64,000 nucleotides of DNA from Bradyrhizobium acaciae (GCF_020889785.1 NZ_JACMYK010000012.1:37330-101329); one strand, 5' to 3'; shown: positions 36,121 through 45,159, numbered from the stretch's first letter. The notes: a model not told the origin generated them from the sequence alone. Translations and numbers: made by a program.

Positions 36121-37098
36121 ATGACCAATCTCGTCGAGATCAACAACCTCAACATCCGCTTCACCGGCGATCGCACGGTCCATGCCGTGAACGATCTCAG
36201 CCTGTCGCTCGGCGAGGGCGAGGTGTTGGGGCTGCTCGGCGAGTCCGGCTCGGGCAAGAGCGTGACGCTGCGCGCGCTGATGCGGCTGTTGCCGCGGAAG
36301 CGCACGCAGATCTCCGGCAGCGTCAAGGTGCTGGGCCGGGAGGTGCTGGCGATGGATGACGAGGCGCTGTCCGCATTCCGCGGCCAGACCGTCTCGATGA
36401 TTTTCCAGGAGCCGGCGCTGGCGCTCGATCCGGTCTATACCATCGGTCGCCAGATCGCGGAGACGGTGATACGCCACGAGGGCAAGAGCGAGCGCGACGC
36501 CACCGCGCGGGCGCTCGAAATGCTCGAAGTGGTGCGGATCCCCTCCGCGAAACGGCGGCTCGATTCCTATCCGCACGAGATGTCGGGCGGCATGCGTCAG
36601 CGTGCGATGATCGCGCTGGCGCTGGCCTGCAAGCCGAAAATCCTGCTCGCGGACGAGCCGACCACGGCGCTCGATGCCACCGTGCAGATCCAGATCCTGC
36701 TGCTGCTGCGCGAGCTGCAGCGCGAGTTCGGCATGTCCGTCATCTTCGTCACCCACGACATCGGCGTCGCCATCGAGATCTGCGACCGCGTCGCGGTGAT
36801 GTATGCCGGCCAGATCGTGGAGCAGGGCGCGCTGCGCGACATCGTGCGCACGCCGGTGCATCCTTATGCGAAGGGCTTGCTGGCTTCGACCATCCACGGT
36901 GCGATGCGCGGCCAGCGGCTCGAGACCATTCCGGGCACGCCGCCGTCGCTCGACCAGGCGCCGGCGAGCTGCTCCTTTGCACCGCGTTGCAAGTTTGCCG
37001 AGCCGCGCTGTAGCGAGAGCCTGCCGCCGAATGTGCCGGTCGCGCCCGGCCACCAGGCGCGCTGCGTCCTGGCGGAACCCAGCGTCGCGACGGCCTAG
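36121..37098 (+). CDS. ABC transporter ATP-binding protein, DppD/OppD type
   Basis: A 325-residue ATPase, partner of the DppF-type protein. Walker A is GESGSGKSV, the signature MSGGMRQRAMIALAL, and Walker B ILLADEPTTALD. The DppD-type end has CSFAPRCKFAEPRC. The amidase pair separates it from the other ATPase, an unusual gene order. Its TAG stop is shared, in opposite strands, with the stop of the LysR gene (CTAG at 37095-37098). Confidence 0.93.
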   Translation: MTNLVEINNLNIRFTGDRTVHAVNDLSLSLGEGEVLGLLGESGSGKSVTLRALMRLLPRKRTQISGSVKVLGREVLAMDDEALSAFRGQTVSMIFQEPALALDPVYTIGRQIAETVIRHEGKSERDATARALEMLEVVRIPSAKRRLDSYPHEMSGGMRQRAMIALALACKPKILLADEPTTALDATVQIQILLLLRELQREFGMSVIFVTHDIGVAIEICDRVAVMYAGQIVEQGALRDIVRTPVHPYAKGLLASTIHGAMRGQRLETIPGTPPSLDQAPASCSFAPRCKFAEPRCSESLPPNVPVAPGHQARCVLAEPSVATA

Positions 37099-38048
37099 CT
37101 CGCCCGCGCGACCGCGTCGGAGATCCAGCGCCGCACCGCCGATATCCGCCGGTCCCGCGCCTGCTCGGTCCGGGAGACCAGAAAGATCGTCTCGCTCTGC
37201 ACAGGCTCGAACGCAAACGGCGCCACCAGCCGCTTGCCGAAGCCCGGCCGCGCCTTGATCAGGGGTGCCAACGCCAGCGCCACGCCGAGCCCGTGCTCGG
37301 CGGCCTCCAGCATCGCCGGCACGCTGTCGAGCCACAGATGCCCGCGCGGGGCGAGATGCGGCAGGCCGGCCTCCTTCAGCCAGCCCGGCCACGCGCGCGG
37401 CTGCGTCGTGACATGGATCAGCACCTCGCGCGACAGGTCCGCGGGTGTTCGAAGACCCGCTTTGAGCAGGGCGGGTGTACAGACCGGCAATCCCTTGACC
37501 TTGACCAGCGGCTCGACCTTCAGCCCGGCGGCATGTTCCCGCCCGTAGCGGATCGCGACATCGACGCGCGATCCGGTGAAGTCGGCATATTGATGGGTGG
37601 CCTCGATCCGCAGCGTCAGTTGCGGATGGCGCCGCTTGAACTCCGGCAGCGCCGGCAGCAACACGGCGCTGGTGAAGAACGGCAGTGAGCTGATCCAGAG
37701 TTCGCTGCTTGCCTCGCCGCGTTGCCGCAGCATGTCGCGGCTCGCCTCCTGCAGCGTCGCCAGCGCGGCCGACACTTTTGCAAGGTAGCGCTCGCCGTCC
37801 GCGGTCAGCCGCACCGCGCGCGCGCCGCGGACGAACAGCCTGGTGCCGAACTGCTGCTCCAGCCCGCGGATCTGGTGGCTGATCGCGGACGGGCTCAGCG
37901 ACAGGTCGCGCGCGGCGCGCCGGAAGCTGAGCTGGGTGGCCGCGCGCTCGAAGGCCAGCAGCGCCGTCAGCGGCGGGATGACCCGAGGGTCGGGGGCGTC
38001 CAATGGGTGAATCCTGTTCACCTCGAGTGATGAATGGCCTTTTGTCAT
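37095..38048 (-). CDS. LysR family transcriptional regulator (GcvA type)
   Basis: A 302-317-residue DNA-binding regulator. The winged helix-turn-helix is near the N-terminus (LSFRRAARDLSLSPSAISHQIRGLEQQFGTRLFVR), followed by a co-inducer domain of the GcvA group. It overlaps the DppD-type gene tail to tail by 4 bp and diverges from the thioesterase-like gene. The ATG at 38048 leaves only 11 bp to that gene. A TTG at 38003 with AGGA 8 bp upstream would free the T-N11-A palindrome at 38006-38022 as a true operator, and may be the real start. Likely autoregulated. Confidence 0.9.
   Translation of the reverse strand: MTKGHSSLEVNRIHPLDAPDPRVIPPLTALLAFERAATQLSFRRAARDLSLSPSAISHQIRGLEQQFGTRLFVRGARAVRLTADGERYLAKVSAALATLQEASRDMLRQRGEASSELWISSLPFFTSAVLLPALPEFKRRHPQLTLRIEATHQYADFTGSRVDVAIRYGREHAAGLKVEPLVKVKGLPVCTPALLKAGLRTPADLSREVLIHVTTQPRAWPGWLKEAGLPHLAPRGHLWLDSVPAMLEAAEHGLGVALALAPLIKARPGFGKRLVAPFAFEPVQSETIFLVSRTEQARDRRISAVRRWISDAVARAS
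38006..38022. promoter_or_regulatory. LysR-type T-N11-A palindrome
   Basis: GGTGAA, TCCTG, TTCACC: perfect 6-bp arms that contain T-N11-A (38008 to 38020). It lies between the divergent LysR and thioesterase-like genes, within or just upstream of the LysR coding start depending on start choice. It is a likely site for that regulator. Confidence 0.55.
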
Positions 38049-38059
38049 GGTCGATATTC

Positions 38060-38908
38060 ATGGATCAGATTGCGCAAACGCTCAATCCTGCTCACCTCAG
38101 GGATTCCCCCGCCTTGGCGATCTTCGAACCGCTCTCCACGCCCCATCACTGGAAACCTGCCGCGCTGGCGGCGGGGCCGTTCGCTGGCCTCCAGGGCGGG
38201 GCGGTTGCCAGCCTCTTGACCGCCGAGGTCGAGGCCATGGCGGGCGCGCGCAACTGGGGCACGGCGATATCGGCGGCGGCCTGGTTCCTGCGGCCGACGC
38301 CGATGGCGGACTTGCGCACGCAAGTCTCTGTCGTGACCGAAGGCGGCCGGGTCAGCGTCGTCGACAACACGCTATGGCCGGCAGGCGAAGAGCAGCCCTG
38401 CGCGACGGTCCGCGTGACGCTGTCGCGCGAACGTGCGGTCGAGATCCCCGGTTTTCATGGCAGCGCCGCCGCCCGCGTCGATCCGACGGTGTTTCCGCTG
38501 CGCAGCCCGCACGCCGTCCATGGTCGCAGCTGGTTCATGGACGCGATGGAAGCCCGTGCCGGGGACGATGTCGCGTGGTTTCGGATGCACCATAGCGTGA
38601 TTACGGACGCCGGCCCGCTGTCGCGCGTGCTCGGTCCTGCCGATTGGACCCACGGCATCGCACGCCCGGTGCAGAATGTGGTGGCCGACCCCAACCCGAA
38701 CCTTGCGGTGCAACTGTTCAGGCCGCCGCGGGGCGCGTGGGTCGGCGTTCGCGCCGAGGCGCGCTGGCGGGCGGAGGCCGGGCTTGGCGTTGGCAGCGGG
38801 GTACTGCTCGATGTCGACGGCGAGATCGGCCGGGTCTCGATGTCGGTCATTCTCGTGCCCTTTCCGAGAAGCCGGGCCGCCTCTGGCGAGGGTTCCGCGG
38901 CCGGTTAA
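38060..38908 (+). CDS. Acyl-CoA thioesterase-like (double hot-dog) protein
   Basis: A 282-residue cytoplasmic protein that looks like a TesB-type double hot-dog thioesterase or a related acyl-CoA binding protein. The N-terminal half has FAGLQGGAVASLLTAEVEA and SAAAWFLRPTPMADLRTQVSVV-like segments; the C-terminal half repeats the fold and ends LGVGSGVLLDVDGEIGRVSMSVI. It is divergent from the LysR regulator and is probably its target. ATG 38060 is preferred to an in-frame upstream start. No catalytic residues can be named with certainty. Confidence 0.72.
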   Translation: MDQIAQTLNPAHLRDSPALAIFEPLSTPHHWKPAALAAGPFAGLQGGAVASLLTAEVEAMAGARNWGTAISAAAWFLRPTPMADLRTQVSVVTEGGRVSVVDNTLWPAGEEQPCATVRVTLSRERAVEIPGFHGSAAARVDPTVFPLRSPHAVHGRSWFMDAMEARAGDDVAWFRMHHSVITDAGPLSRVLGPADWTHGIARPVQNVVADPNPNLAVQLFRPPRGAWVGVRAEARWRAEAGLGVGSGVLLDVDGEIGRVSMSVILVPFPRSRAASGEGSAAG

Positions 38909-38929
38909 CCCTAATTATTCCGTCAACTG

Positions 38930-38945
38930 TTTGTGGGATCACAAA
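38930..38945. promoter_or_regulatory. 16-bp inverted repeat upstream of the type I secretion genes
   Basis: TTTGTG, GGAT, CACAAA, perfect arms. The 4-base spacer matches the architecture of FNR/FixK-type boxes (TTGAT-N4-ATCAA), but the half-site differs at the G. It lies 113 bp before the secretion ATPase start, in a 149-bp gap. It may bind a CRP/FNR-family protein; uncertain. Confidence 0.4.
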
Positions 38946-39057
38946 AATACGGCGCGAACCATGCTCTGCTCGGCGTGACTTGAAATGGACGATGATCGCA
39001 AACGCCTGTACAACGTGGTGATCACGTAACTCTTTTGTTTTGCAGAGATCGGTTTTT

Positions 39058-40809
39058 ATGGCAGTCGCGCCCGCTGTCCGGCGTTCCGAACTGGCTGAGG
39101 CGCTGCGTGCATGCCGCAGTGCCTTCATCGGCGTTGGCCTCATCAGTTGCATGATCAACCTGCTGTATCTGACGGGTTCGATGTTCATGCTCCAGGTCTA
39201 CGACCGCGTGCTGCCGAGCCGCAGCGTTCCGACCCTGGTCGGCCTCGTGGTCATCGCCGCGGTGCTCTACATCGCCCAAGGTATGCTTGATCTCCTGCGC
39301 GGACGAATCCTCGGCCGTGTCGGTACCTCGCTCGACGAAGCGCTCAATGCGCGCGTGTTCGACACCATCGTGCGGCTGCCGCTGATGGCCGGCAATCGCA
39401 GCGAGGGCCTGCAGCCGCTGCGCGATCTCGACAATGTGCGTTCCTTCCTCGGCAGCATGGGCCCCGGTGCATTCTTCGACCTGCCCTGGCTGCCGTTCTA
39501 CATGCTGATCTGCTTCGCATTCCATTGGCTGCTCGGCGTCACCGCGCTGGTCGGCGCCATCATTCTGGTGACGCTGACGCTGATCACCGAATACATGTCG
39601 CGCACGCCGGCCAAGGAGGCGATGTCGCTCGCCGCGCGGCGCAACGATCTCGCCGCTTCGAGCCGCCGCAATGCCGAGGTGCTCGTGGCCATGGGCATGG
39701 CCGGGCGGATGAACAAGCGCTGGAACGAGGCCAACGAGGAATATCTGTCGGGCAACCAGCGTGCGAGCGACGTGACCGGCGGGCTCGGTGCGGTCGCCAA
39801 GGTGCTGCGCATGATGCTGCAGTCGGCCGTGCTCGCGGTCGGTGCCTATCTCGTGATCCACCAGGAGGCCACCGGCGGCATCATCATCGCCGGGTCGATC
39901 CTGAGCGCGCGGGCGCTGGCGCCGGTCGATCTCGCGATCGCGCACTGGAAGGGCTTCGTCGCCGCGCGGCAGAGCTGGCAGCGGCTCAACCGCCTGCTGC
40001 AACAGATGCCGGCACGCCCCGCGCAGACGCTGTTGCAGGCGCCGGAGAAGAAGCTCTCGGTCGAGGCCGTGACCATGGTCGCGCCGGGTGACCAGCGCGC
40101 CATCGTGCAAGACGTCACCTTCGCCGTCGAAGCCGGCAGCGGCGTCGGCGTGATCGGTCCGAGCGGTTCCGGCAAGTCGTCGTTGATCCGGGCGCTGGTC
40201 GGCGTCTGGGTGCCGGCGCGCGGCAAGGTGCGGCTCGACGGCGCCGCGCTCGATCAGTGGTCCTCGGACGAGCTCGGTCGCCATGTCGGCTATTTGCCGC
40301 AGGACGTCGAACTGTTCGCCGGCACCGTCGCGCAGAACATCTGCCGGTTCGATCCCGACGCGAAATCCGACGGCATCATCGCGGCGGCCAAGGAGGCCGG
40401 CGTGCATGAGATGATCATCAAGATGCGCGAGGGCTACGACACCCAGGTCGGCGAGCAGGGCACGGCGCTCTCCGCCGGCCAGGCGCAGCGCGTCGCGCTG
40501 GCGCGTGCGCTCTACGGCAATCCGTTCCTGATCGTGCTGGATGAGCCGAACTCCAACCTCGACAGCGAGGGCGACGAGGCGCTGACCCGCGCGGTGCGTG
40601 GCGCCCGCGAGCGCGGTGCCGTTGTCATCGTGGTTGCGCACCGGCCGATCGGCATCGAGGGCGTCGACCAGCTGCTGGTGCTCAAGGACGGCCGCATGCA
40701 GACCTTCGGGCCGAAGGAAACCGTGCTCGCGCAGGTGCTGCAGCGTGCCGCGCCGCCGGTGCCCACGCCGATCAAGATCGTCGCCGATGCGGGGGCGGCC
40801 AAGTCATGA
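39058..40809 (+). CDS. Type I secretion system permease/ATPase (PrtD family)
   Basis: A 583-residue inner-membrane ABC exporter: six spans (about 25-320) fused to an ATPase domain (about 325-575). Walker A GPSGSGKSS is at about residue 367, the signature is ALSAGQAQR, and Walker B is FLIVLDEPNSNLD. PrtD-type exporters secrete RTX and VCBS-like proteins. ATG 39058 is chosen over an in-frame TTG at 39040. It overlaps the adaptor gene by 4 bp. No outer-membrane TolC partner and no substrate gene lie adjacent, but the VCBS protein 14 kb upstream is a candidate. Confidence 0.92.
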   Translation: MAVAPAVRRSELAEALRACRSAFIGVGLISCMINLLYLTGSMFMLQVYDRVLPSRSVPTLVGLVVIAAVLYIAQGMLDLLRGRILGRVGTSLDEALNARVFDTIVRLPLMAGNRSEGLQPLRDLDNVRSFLGSMGPGAFFDLPWLPFYMLICFAFHWLLGVTALVGAIILVTLTLITEYMSRTPAKEAMSLAARRNDLAASSRRNAEVLVAMGMAGRMNKRWNEANEEYLSGNQRASDVTGGLGAVAKVLRMMLQSAVLAVGAYLVIHQEATGGIIIAGSILSARALAPVDLAIAHWKGFVAARQSWQRLNRLLQQMPARPAQTLLQAPEKKLSVEAVTMVAPGDQRAIVQDVTFAVEAGSGVGVIGPSGSGKSSLIRALVGVWVPARGKVRLDGAALDQWSSDELGRHVGYLPQDVELFAGTVAQNICRFDPDAKSDGIIAAAKEAGVHEMIIKMREGYDTQVGEQGTALSAGQAQRVALARALYGNPFLIVLDEPNSNLDSEGDEALTRAVRGARERGAVVIVVAHRPIGIEGVDQLLVLKDGRMQTFGPKETVLAQVLQRAAPPVPTPIKIVADAGAAKS

Positions 40810-42128
40810 GCGACCGCATGAGCGATCAACCGCGTAACGCGCATGCTTCGATCAGAAAGCATCTCGTGGTCGGCCTCGCCGTGGTCCTGGTTCTCGGCGG
40901 CGGCGTCGGCGGCTGGGCCGCGACGGTGCCGATCTCGGGCGCGCTGATCGCGCCGGGCTCGGTGGTGGTCGATACCAACGTCAAGAAGGTGCAGCATCCG
41001 ACCGGCGGTGTCGTCGGCGAGATTCTGGCGCGTGACGGCGACACGGTTAAAGCGGGCGACATCGTCGTGCGTCTCGACGAGACCGTCGTCAAGGCGAGCC
41101 TTGCGATCGTGGTCAAGACGCTGAACGGTCTCTACGCGCGCGCGGCGCGGCTCGAGGCCGAGCAGCAGGGCCGCGACAAGATCGTGTTTCCGCCGCAGCT
41201 CCTCGAGCAGGCCAAGGATCCCGACGTGCGGGACATCATGACCAGCGAAACCAAGCTGTTCGAAGTGCGCGTCAACGGCCGTACCGGCCAGAAGGCGCAG
41301 CTGCGTGAGCGCGTCACGCAGCTCAACGAGGAAATCTCCGGCCTGCAGGCGCAGGAGAAGTCCAAGGACAAGGAAATCGAGCTCGTGAACACCGAACTGG
41401 TCGGCGTTCGTCAGCTCTATGATCAGCACCTGGTGCAACTGACCCGCCTGACCACGCTGGAGCGCGATGCGGCCCGGCTGTCCGGCGAGCGCGCGCAATA
41501 CATCGCTTCGCGCGCCCAGGCCAAGGGCAAGATCACCGAGACCGAGTTGCAGATCATTCAGGTCGACAAGGACATGCTCGCGGAGGTTTCCAAGGATCTG
41601 CGCGAGGCCAACGACAAGATCGGCGAGTTCGTCGAGCGCAAGGTTACCGCTGAAGACCAGCTTCGCCGTGTCGACATCCGCGCGCCGCAGGACGGCGTGG
41701 TGCTGCAGTCGACCGTTCATACCGTCGGCGGCGTCATCACCGCGGGCGATGCGATCATGATGATCGTGCCGAAGGCCGACGATCTGTCGGTCGAGGCCAA
41801 GGTCAACCCGCAGGACATCGACAAGCTGCAGGTCGGACAGAAGACCATGCTGCGTCTCTCCGCCTTCAACCAGCGCACCACACCCGAGCTGAACGGCGTT
41901 GTCACGCGGGTCTCCGCCGACACCACGACTGACCAGCGCACCGGTCAGAGCTACTACACGATCCGCGTCTCGATGCCGCCGGGCGAGGTCGCGCGTCTCG
42001 GCAGCGAGGTGAAGATCATCCCGGGCATGCCGGTGGAGGCCTTCGTCCAGACCGGCGACCGCACCATGATGTCATACCTGATGAAGCCCTTGCACGACCA
42101 GTTCATGCGCTCGTTCCGCGAGAAGTGA
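40806..42128 (+). CDS. HlyD family type I secretion periplasmic adaptor
   Basis: A 440-residue adaptor with one N-terminal span (about residues 20-40), a lipoyl half-motif around GVVGEILARDGDTVKAGDIVVRLDE, a long coiled coil (about 130-290, many Glu/Lys/Gln residues), and a beta-barrel domain ending in the HlyD pattern VEAFVQTGDRTMMSYLMKPL. It links the inner-membrane ATPase to TolC. The ATGA overlap with the ATPase gene couples them. Confidence 0.93.
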   Translation: MSDRMSDQPRNAHASIRKHLVVGLAVVLVLGGGVGGWAATVPISGALIAPGSVVVDTNVKKVQHPTGGVVGEILARDGDTVKAGDIVVRLDETVVKASLAIVVKTLNGLYARAARLEAEQQGRDKIVFPPQLLEQAKDPDVRDIMTSETKLFEVRVNGRTGQKAQLRERVTQLNEEISGLQAQEKSKDKEIELVNTELVGVRQLYDQHLVQLTRLTTLERDAARLSGERAQYIASRAQAKGKITETELQIIQVDKDMLAEVSKDLREANDKIGEFVERKVTAEDQLRRVDIRAPQDGVVLQSTVHTVGGVITAGDAIMMIVPKADDLSVEAKVNPQDIDKLQVGQKTMLRLSAFNQRTTPELNGVVTRVSADTTTDQRTGQSYYTIRVSMPPGEVARLGSEVKIIPGMPVEAFVQTGDRTMMSYLMKPLHDQFMRSFREK

Positions 42129-42156
42129 GTTTTCCTCGCGGGGCTCTCTCCCCGGG

Positions 42157-42312
42157 TCGTCCCGGCGAAAGCCGGGACCCAAAACCACCGCAGGTCATTG
42201 TGGCACACCGCTGTGGCCCCAGCGTTCTCCAACGCTGACAGCTGTGGTTATGGGTCGCGCTTCCGCCTTCGCTCGTTGAGCTACGGCGGACAAGTCGCTT
42301 GCCCGGGACGAA
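42157..42312. repeat. Palindromic repeat, CGTCCCGGCGAAAGCCGGGA family (copy 2)
   Basis: The left arm CGTCCCGGCGAAAGCCGGGA matches the copy at 27763. The right arm is degraded (GGTTATGGGTCGCGCTTCCG ... GCCCGGGACGAAAG). It lies between convergent genes (HlyD and CinA-type). Confidence 0.6.
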
Positions 42313-42321
42313 AGCAGAAAA

Positions 42322-42804
42322 TTACGGCGACAAATTCTTCAGCAACAGCTCCAGCGCCGCTTTCGCGAACGCCTGCATGTTCGCGGCGCGGTCGCTGCTC
42401 GCGGTTTCCAGCGTGATCACCTGCTGCTTGGGCCCTGCAACCGCCATGCAGCTATGGCCGGCGGCATCGCCGTAGCGATTGCCGGTCGGGCCGGCGGCGC
42501 CGGTCTCCGACAATCCCCAGTCGGTCGCGAGGCGCTCGCGGATCTGGCGCGCCAGCAGCTGTGCGTAGGGTTCCGACGACGAACGGAGGCCGCGCATGGC
42601 ATCGTCGGAAATGTCCATCAGCGCGCGCCGCGCATCGCGGGTGTAGATCACGCCACCGCCGAGGAAATAGGCCGATGCGCCGGGCACTGCGAGCAGCGAT
42701 GCCGAGATCAGCCCGCCGGTGGAGGATTCCGCGACAGCGATCGTCTGCTTGTTCGCGATCAGTCTTGCGGCGACCTGTTCGGCGATGGATGTGAGTGCGT
42801 TCAT
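42322..42804 (-). CDS. CinA family protein (nicotinamide-nucleotide amidohydrolase, PncC-type)
   Basis: A 160-residue stand-alone CinA C-terminal domain. IAVAESSTGGLISASLL (with the nucleophile serine) and SETGAAGPTGNRYG are the family motifs. PncC deamidates nicotinamide mononucleotide to nicotinate mononucleotide. The frame extends upstream to 42978, but ATG 42804 starts the domain, with GAGAAAG upstream. It is divergent from the amidohydrolase operon. The length is normal for a stand-alone form. Confidence 0.9.
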   Translation of the reverse strand: MNALTSIAEQVAARLIANKQTIAVAESSTGGLISASLLAVPGASAYFLGGGVIYTRDARRALMDISDDAMRGLRSSSEPYAQLLARQIRERLATDWGLSETGAAGPTGNRYGDAAGHSCMAVAGPKQQVITLETASSDRAANMQAFAKAALELLLKNLSP

Positions 42805-42976
42805 CGGCGGTCTTTCTCGTTGTTGGCCATGAAAATCTTGTGGGGCGTTCTGCCTTCCTAGCACACCACATCGGTCCCTGCAGAGTTGCACACCGCGGCC
42901 CGGCCTGCTTGAATATCGGACAACAACCAGGCCGCGCCTCACCAATTGTCGTGAGAGCGTGCGCGGAGGAAACACC

Positions 42977-44053
42977 ATGACGTCGCCGATCGCGGGCGGC
43001 GTGGATTGCGATCTGCATCCCGCCGTGCCTCACCTCACCAGTCTGCTGCCGTACATGAACGACTACTGGCGCGACCAGGTGACGACGCGCGGCATGACGG
43101 ATCTGATCTCGCAATCCTATCCGACCAATTCGCCGATCTCGTCGCGGCCGGATTGGCGCCCCGCGCAAGGCAAGCCGGGCTCGAGCCTTGCGGACATGCA
43201 GCGTCAGGCGCTCGACAAGTTCGGCTCCGCGTACGGCATCTGCAATCCGCTCTACGGGGTGCAGATGGTGTTCTCCGAAGACATGGCCGACGCGTTCTGC
43301 CGCGCGTTGAACGACTGGCTGGTCAAGGAATGGCTCGACAAGGACGATCGCCTGCGCGGCTCGATCGTGATCCCCGTGCAGAGCATCGAGAAGGCGGTCG
43401 CCGAGATCGAGCGCTGTGCGCAGGATAGGCGCTTCGTGCAGGTGCTGATGCTGGTGATGGGCGACATGCCGCTCGGCAAGCGCCACTACTGGCCGATCTA
43501 TGCCGCGGCGGAACGGCTCGGCCTGCCGATCGGCATCCATGCCGGCAGCGCCTATCACAACCCGCCGACCTCGGTCGGCTGGGGCTCCTATCATATCGAG
43601 GACTATGTCGCGCAGGCGCAGGCGTTCCAGACCCAGCTCACCAGCCTGATCGTCGAGGGCGTGTTCGCGCGTCATCCGAACTTGAAAATGGTGATGCTGG
43701 AAAGTGGCTTCACCTGGCTGCCGCCGTTCCTGTGGCGGCTGCACAAATTCTGGCGCGGCGTGCGGATGGAAACGCCGTGGGTCGACCGCGCGCCGCTCGA
43801 GATTGTGCGCAGCAACATCCGCTTCTCGCTGCAGCCGGTCGACGCCCCGCCGGACGGTGACACGTTGAACCGGCTATTCGACCATATGCAGTCGGACGAA
43901 TTGATCCTATTCTCGACCGACTATCCGCATTGGCAGTTCGATGGCGATGATGTGCTGCCGAAGGGGTTGTCGCGGGATCTGGTCCGCAGGATCATGATCG
44001 ACAATCCGCATGCGACCTATGCGCGGTTGAAGATGAAGGAGACGACGCCATGA
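42977..44053 (+). CDS. Amidohydrolase family protein (first of a paralogous pair)
   Basis: A 358-residue TIM-barrel protein of the amidohydrolase_2 group. The N-terminal metal motif is DCDLHP (D12, H14). IGIHAG holds a probable metal-site His, and FSTDYPHWQFDGDD carries the conserved Asp. GAGGAAAC sits 5 bp before the ATG. It overlaps its paralogue by 4 bp, and the two share the DYPHW and QP(V/M) blocks. Relatives hydrolyse or decarboxylate aromatic or lactone carbons. The substrate is unknown; the pairing and the Rieske protein downstream suggest a catabolic set. Confidence 0.88.
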   Translation: MTSPIAGGVDCDLHPAVPHLTSLLPYMNDYWRDQVTTRGMTDLISQSYPTNSPISSRPDWRPAQGKPGSSLADMQRQALDKFGSAYGICNPLYGVQMVFSEDMADAFCRALNDWLVKEWLDKDDRLRGSIVIPVQSIEKAVAEIERCAQDRRFVQVLMLVMGDMPLGKRHYWPIYAAAERLGLPIGIHAGSAYHNPPTSVGWGSYHIEDYVAQAQAFQTQLTSLIVEGVFARHPNLKMVMLESGFTWLPPFLWRLHKFWRGVRMETPWVDRAPLEIVRSNIRFSLQPVDAPPDGDTLNRLFDHMQSDELILFSTDYPHWQFDGDDVLPKGLSRDLVRRIMIDNPHATYARLKMKETTP

Positions 44054-45159
44054 ACATTCAGATTCGTGAACGTCCCGAGGCGGGCGCCTCGGCCGGCATC
44101 AAGACCGCGATCGCCGATTGCGACATCCATCCGGCGCGCGCGACCAAGGACGAGCTGTACCCTTATCTGGCCAAGCGCTGGTACGCGCATCTCGAGACCT
44201 TCGGCGTCCATGCCTATCAGGGTATGATGGAAGGCCCGCCCTATCCGAAGGCGCAGCCCAACGCGTCGCGCCGCGATGCCTATCCGCCGGAAGGCGGGCA
44301 GCAGGGCTCGTCGTTGTCGTTCATGCAGAAGCAGCATCTCGATCCCAACAACGTTGCGCTCGGGGTGCTCAACCCGCTCAACACCGGGCAGGGTCTGCGC
44401 AACCAGGATCTCGCCGGCGCGATCTGCTCGGCGATCAACGACTGGCAGATCGAGAAATGGACCAGCAAGGATGCGCGACTGAAGGGCTCGGTCGTGGTCC
44501 CCAATGAGGACGGCGTGGCCGCTGCCGCGGAAATCCGCAAGCGCGCGGGTGACACGAATTTCGTCCAGGTGCTGCTGCTGAGCCGCAACGTCGAGCCGCT
44601 CGGGCAGCGCCGCTACTGGCCGATCTATGAGGCGGCGCAGGAAGCTGGTCTTCCGATCGGCGTGCACGCCTTCGGCTTTGGCGGCAACCCGATCACCGCG
44701 TCGGGTTGGCCGAGCTTTTACGTCGAGGAAATGGTCGGGCATTCGCAGTGCCAGCAGACCGCGCTGGCGAGCCTCGTGCTCGAGGGCGTATTCGAACGTT
44801 TCTCCAAACTGAAGATGGTGATGGTCGAGGCCGGCTTCGGCTGGGCGCCGTCGCTGGCCTGGCGGCTCGACAAGGTGTTTTCGCGGCTGCACGCCGAAGT
44901 GCCGCATCTGAAGCGCAAGCCGTCGGAATATATCCGCGACCACATCTGGTGGACGACGCAGCCGATGGAGGATCCGGAGAGCCGCGACCATCTGTTCCAG
45001 ACCATCGAGTGGATCGGTTGGGACAGACTGCTGTTCGCGACGGATTATCCGCATTGGGATTTTGACGAGCCGTCGCGCGTGCTGCCGGCAGGCGTCAGCG
45101 ACGCCAACAAGCAGGCGTTCTATCTCGACAATGCGAAGCAGCTTTACGGTATCGCATGA
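44050..45159 (+). CDS. Amidohydrolase family protein (second of a paralogous pair)
   Basis: A 369-residue paralogue of the upstream protein. It has DCDIHP at the N-terminus, IGVHAFGFGG in the middle and FATDYPHWDFDEPS near the end. Two paralogous chains made in a coupled fashion may form a heteromer. Its TGA stop lies within a palindromic repeat element (GCATGATCCG...), so the present C-terminus may have been set by that insertion. Substrate unknown. Confidence 0.88.
   Translation: MNIQIRERPEAGASAGIKTAIADCDIHPARATKDELYPYLAKRWYAHLETFGVHAYQGMMEGPPYPKAQPNASRRDAYPPEGGQQGSSLSFMQKQHLDPNNVALGVLNPLNTGQGLRNQDLAGAICSAINDWQIEKWTSKDARLKGSVVVPNEDGVAAAAEIRKRAGDTNFVQVLLLSRNVEPLGQRRYWPIYEAAQEAGLPIGVHAFGFGGNPITASGWPSFYVEEMVGHSQCQQTALASLVLEGVFERFSKLKMVMVEAGFGWAPSLAWRLDKVFSRLHAEVPHLKRKPSEYIRDHIWWTTQPMEDPESRDHLFQTIEWIGWDRLLFATDYPHWDFDEPSRVLPAGVSDANKQAFYLDNAKQLYGIA

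Noticed and set aside
38932..38943. CRP-type site upstream of the secretion ATPase
   Set aside because: TGTG-N4-CACA has the wrong spacing for CRP (TGTGA-N6-TCACA); I kept it only as an unassigned dyad with FNR-like spacing.
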